NCBI GenBank assembly: GCA_013815785.1
Contig: JACDFO010000026.1
Coordinates: 1 to 12,992, forward strand
DNA from: Candidatus Saccharimonadota bacterium
GTDB taxonomy: Bacteria > Patescibacteriota > Saccharimonadia > Saccharimonadales > JACDFO01
DNA: 12,992 nt
Direction: 5' to 3'
Part shown: in pieces, positions 12,051-12,992 of the stretch
Layout of the letters: each line of letters starts with the position of its first letter
Position numbering within the stretch: position 1 is the stretch's first letter
Position numbers and translations under genes: made by a program
The notes under the pieces: model-generated
Told to the model about the DNA's origin: nothing
The model's database searches: none
Seen by the model: the letters and a program-made list of their open reading frames with translations, nothing else

Positions 12051-12922
12051 GCTGCTTGCTGAACTTCTTCGAATTCGAGAGCTGAGCGGACGCGTACGAT
12101 TGACTCGTCGGGACGGTAATCGTCAAACCATAGCACTTTCCAGCCTAGTTTTTCGGCTGCCATGAGATTGGCCCTGGAATCATCTATAAGCAGAATTTCG
12201 GTTGGTGCACAGCCAGAAGCATACGCCTGGGCGGCTTCATAAATCTGCTGTTCGGGTTTAATGGATCCTGTTTTAGATGAGTCAATAATTGAAGCGTAGG
12301 CAACTTTTGGCAAAATACTGCGCTCCACCATGGCGTCGATAAAGCCTGGCATGATGTTTGATAAAAGCCCGACGTAATAATTCTCAGAGGCCCAACTGAC
12401 TAGTTCTTGCATTTCATCGATTGGGTCGATGGCAGACAGGTAATATTCCATCCAATTAAGAGTATTTATGCCGATACGCTCGGCAAAAATGCGATTAAAC
12501 TCGTCCATATTCATTTCGCCGCGGCAAACAGCATCGTTATAGTGCCAAAAAGTGGTTTCTACTAGATCTGCTGGTGCCCCAGAATCTTCGGCCAAACGAG
12601 TAAATGCGCGGTGAAAGAATCGAACTAGACAGCCATTTATATCGAAGTAGACAAAGCGAACACCGCTTTTACTGCGTTTTTTAGGCGCCTGAACGGGCTC
12701 AGCTACCCTTGGAGTGATTTCACCCATCAACTCGGTTAAAGTCAATCCTAGGGACGCTGCGATGCTTTGGATGGTAAAGATTGAAGGGGATTTAATAGCT
12801 CCACGCTCGATTTTGGCTAGCGTTGAATAGCTCAGGCCTGCCTTTTGGCACAGCTGTTGCTGCGTCAAGCCCGCTGCCTGGCGAGCTTTTTGCAAACTCT
12901 TACCTAATCCCACCTCATCCAT
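12047..12922 (-). CDS. XRE-type HTH domain fused to HAD-superfamily hydrolase domain
   Basis: The 291-aa protein joins two modules. Residues about 8-63 are an XRE/Cro-type helix-turn-helix (LQKARQAAGLTQQQLCQKAGLSYSTLAKIERG, then SIFTIQSIAASLGL). After a basic linker (77-87), residues 88-280 form a HAD-like domain: motif I YFDINGCL (Asp94), motif II LLSN (Ser189), motif III SIKPEQQIY (Lys222) and motif IV LLIDDSRANLMAA (Asp247/Asp248). The acid/base Asp two residues after the nucleophile is Asn96, and the motif I Thr is Cys98, so ordinary phosphatase activity is doubtful; ligand sensing or another hydrolysis is possible. The start at 12922 follows an extended -10 box by 8 nt with no ribosome binding site. 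It overlaps valS by 4 nt at the stop codons. Confidence 0.9.
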   Translation of the reverse strand: MDEVGLGKSLQKARQAAGLTQQQLCQKAGLSYSTLAKIERGAIKSPSIFTIQSIAASLGLTLTELMGEITPRVAEPVQAPKKRSKSGVRFVYFDINGCLVRFFHRAFTRLAEDSGAPADLVETTFWHYNDAVCRGEMNMDEFNRIFAERIGINTLNWMEYYLSAIDPIDEMQELVSWASENYYVGLLSNIMPGFIDAMVERSILPKVAYASIIDSSKTGSIKPEQQIYEAAQAYASGCAPTEILLIDDSRANLMAAEKLGWKVLWFDDYRPDESIVRVRSALEFEEVQQAA

Positions 12923-12930
12923 ATAGGACT

Positions 12931-12959
12931 ATCGTATCAGTTGTGATGGGTAAAACCAA
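12931..12959 (-). promoter_or_regulatory. Leaderless promoter of the XRE-HAD gene
   Basis: On the minus strand, TTGGTT (12954-12959), 17 bp ending in an extended TGA, TACGAT (12931-12936), then 8 nt to the ATG at 12922. A small inverted repeat, ACCAAT (12955-12960) and ATTGGT (12966-12971), overlaps the -35 box and might be an autoregulatory operator or chance. Confidence 0.68.
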
Positions 12960-12971
12960 TAAGAAATTGGT

Positions 12972-12992
12972 ATTAAACGGCTAGTTTAGGCT
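12972..12992. other. Right edge, nothing identified
   Basis: Only 21 bases remain beyond the XRE-HAD promoter region. They are A/T-rich and I see no gene start or structure that can be supported. Confidence 0.5.

Overview
The window looks like chromosomal DNA from a small-genome bacterium that uses the standard code. I infer a Patescibacteria/CPR lineage, most likely Saccharibacteria. The grounds are very tight packing, convergent genes with overlapping stop codons, start codons placed directly at promoters, a shortened MurE-type ligase and several small unrecognised proteins. No rRNA or marker set is present, so this placement is tentative.

Layout, left to right. At 1-396 (-) lies the N-terminal part of a single-pass membrane protein with a Thr/Pro-rich tail. 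groES-groEL follow at 603-2524 (-), under a sigma-70-type promoter embedded in a CIRCE operator, with a long hairpin-rich 3' UTR and terminator. An unknown 189-aa gene (-) sits just upstream of groES. Positions 3250-4440 form an island of foreign character: a 119-aa gene (+) and a convergent 54-aa gene (-), both with 80-90% G/C at third codon positions (about 50% at the start of valS). They face each other across a block of long perfect hairpins, and a 17-bp terminal inverted repeat brackets about 490 bp. Ordinary composition then resumes: an amidinotransferase-fold protein (+), two small unknown genes (-), a MurE-type ligase (-) and, divergently, tsaD (+), a winged-helix regulator (-), a long structured intergenic region, valS (+), and an XRE-HAD fusion (-) whose stop codon interlocks with that of valS.

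The genes mostly serve core functions: protein folding, t6A tRNA modification, tRNA-Val charging and peptidoglycan precursor synthesis. They do not form one pathway. The strongest window-wide signal is regulatory. Eight genes have a recognisable -10 box only 6-9 nt before the start codon and no Shine-Dalgarno sequence, which predicts leaderless mRNAs. Others (groES, groEL, the membrane protein, an 86-aa protein and the 54-aa island gene) have clear Shine-Dalgarno sequences and real leaders. The tsaD/murE pair appears to share one palindromic -10 box read in both directions.

The best candidates for something undescribed are the hairpin island at 3.3-4.4 kb and the paired palindromes and structured leader upstream of valS. 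No tRNA, rRNA, CRISPR array, transposase or integrase was seen.
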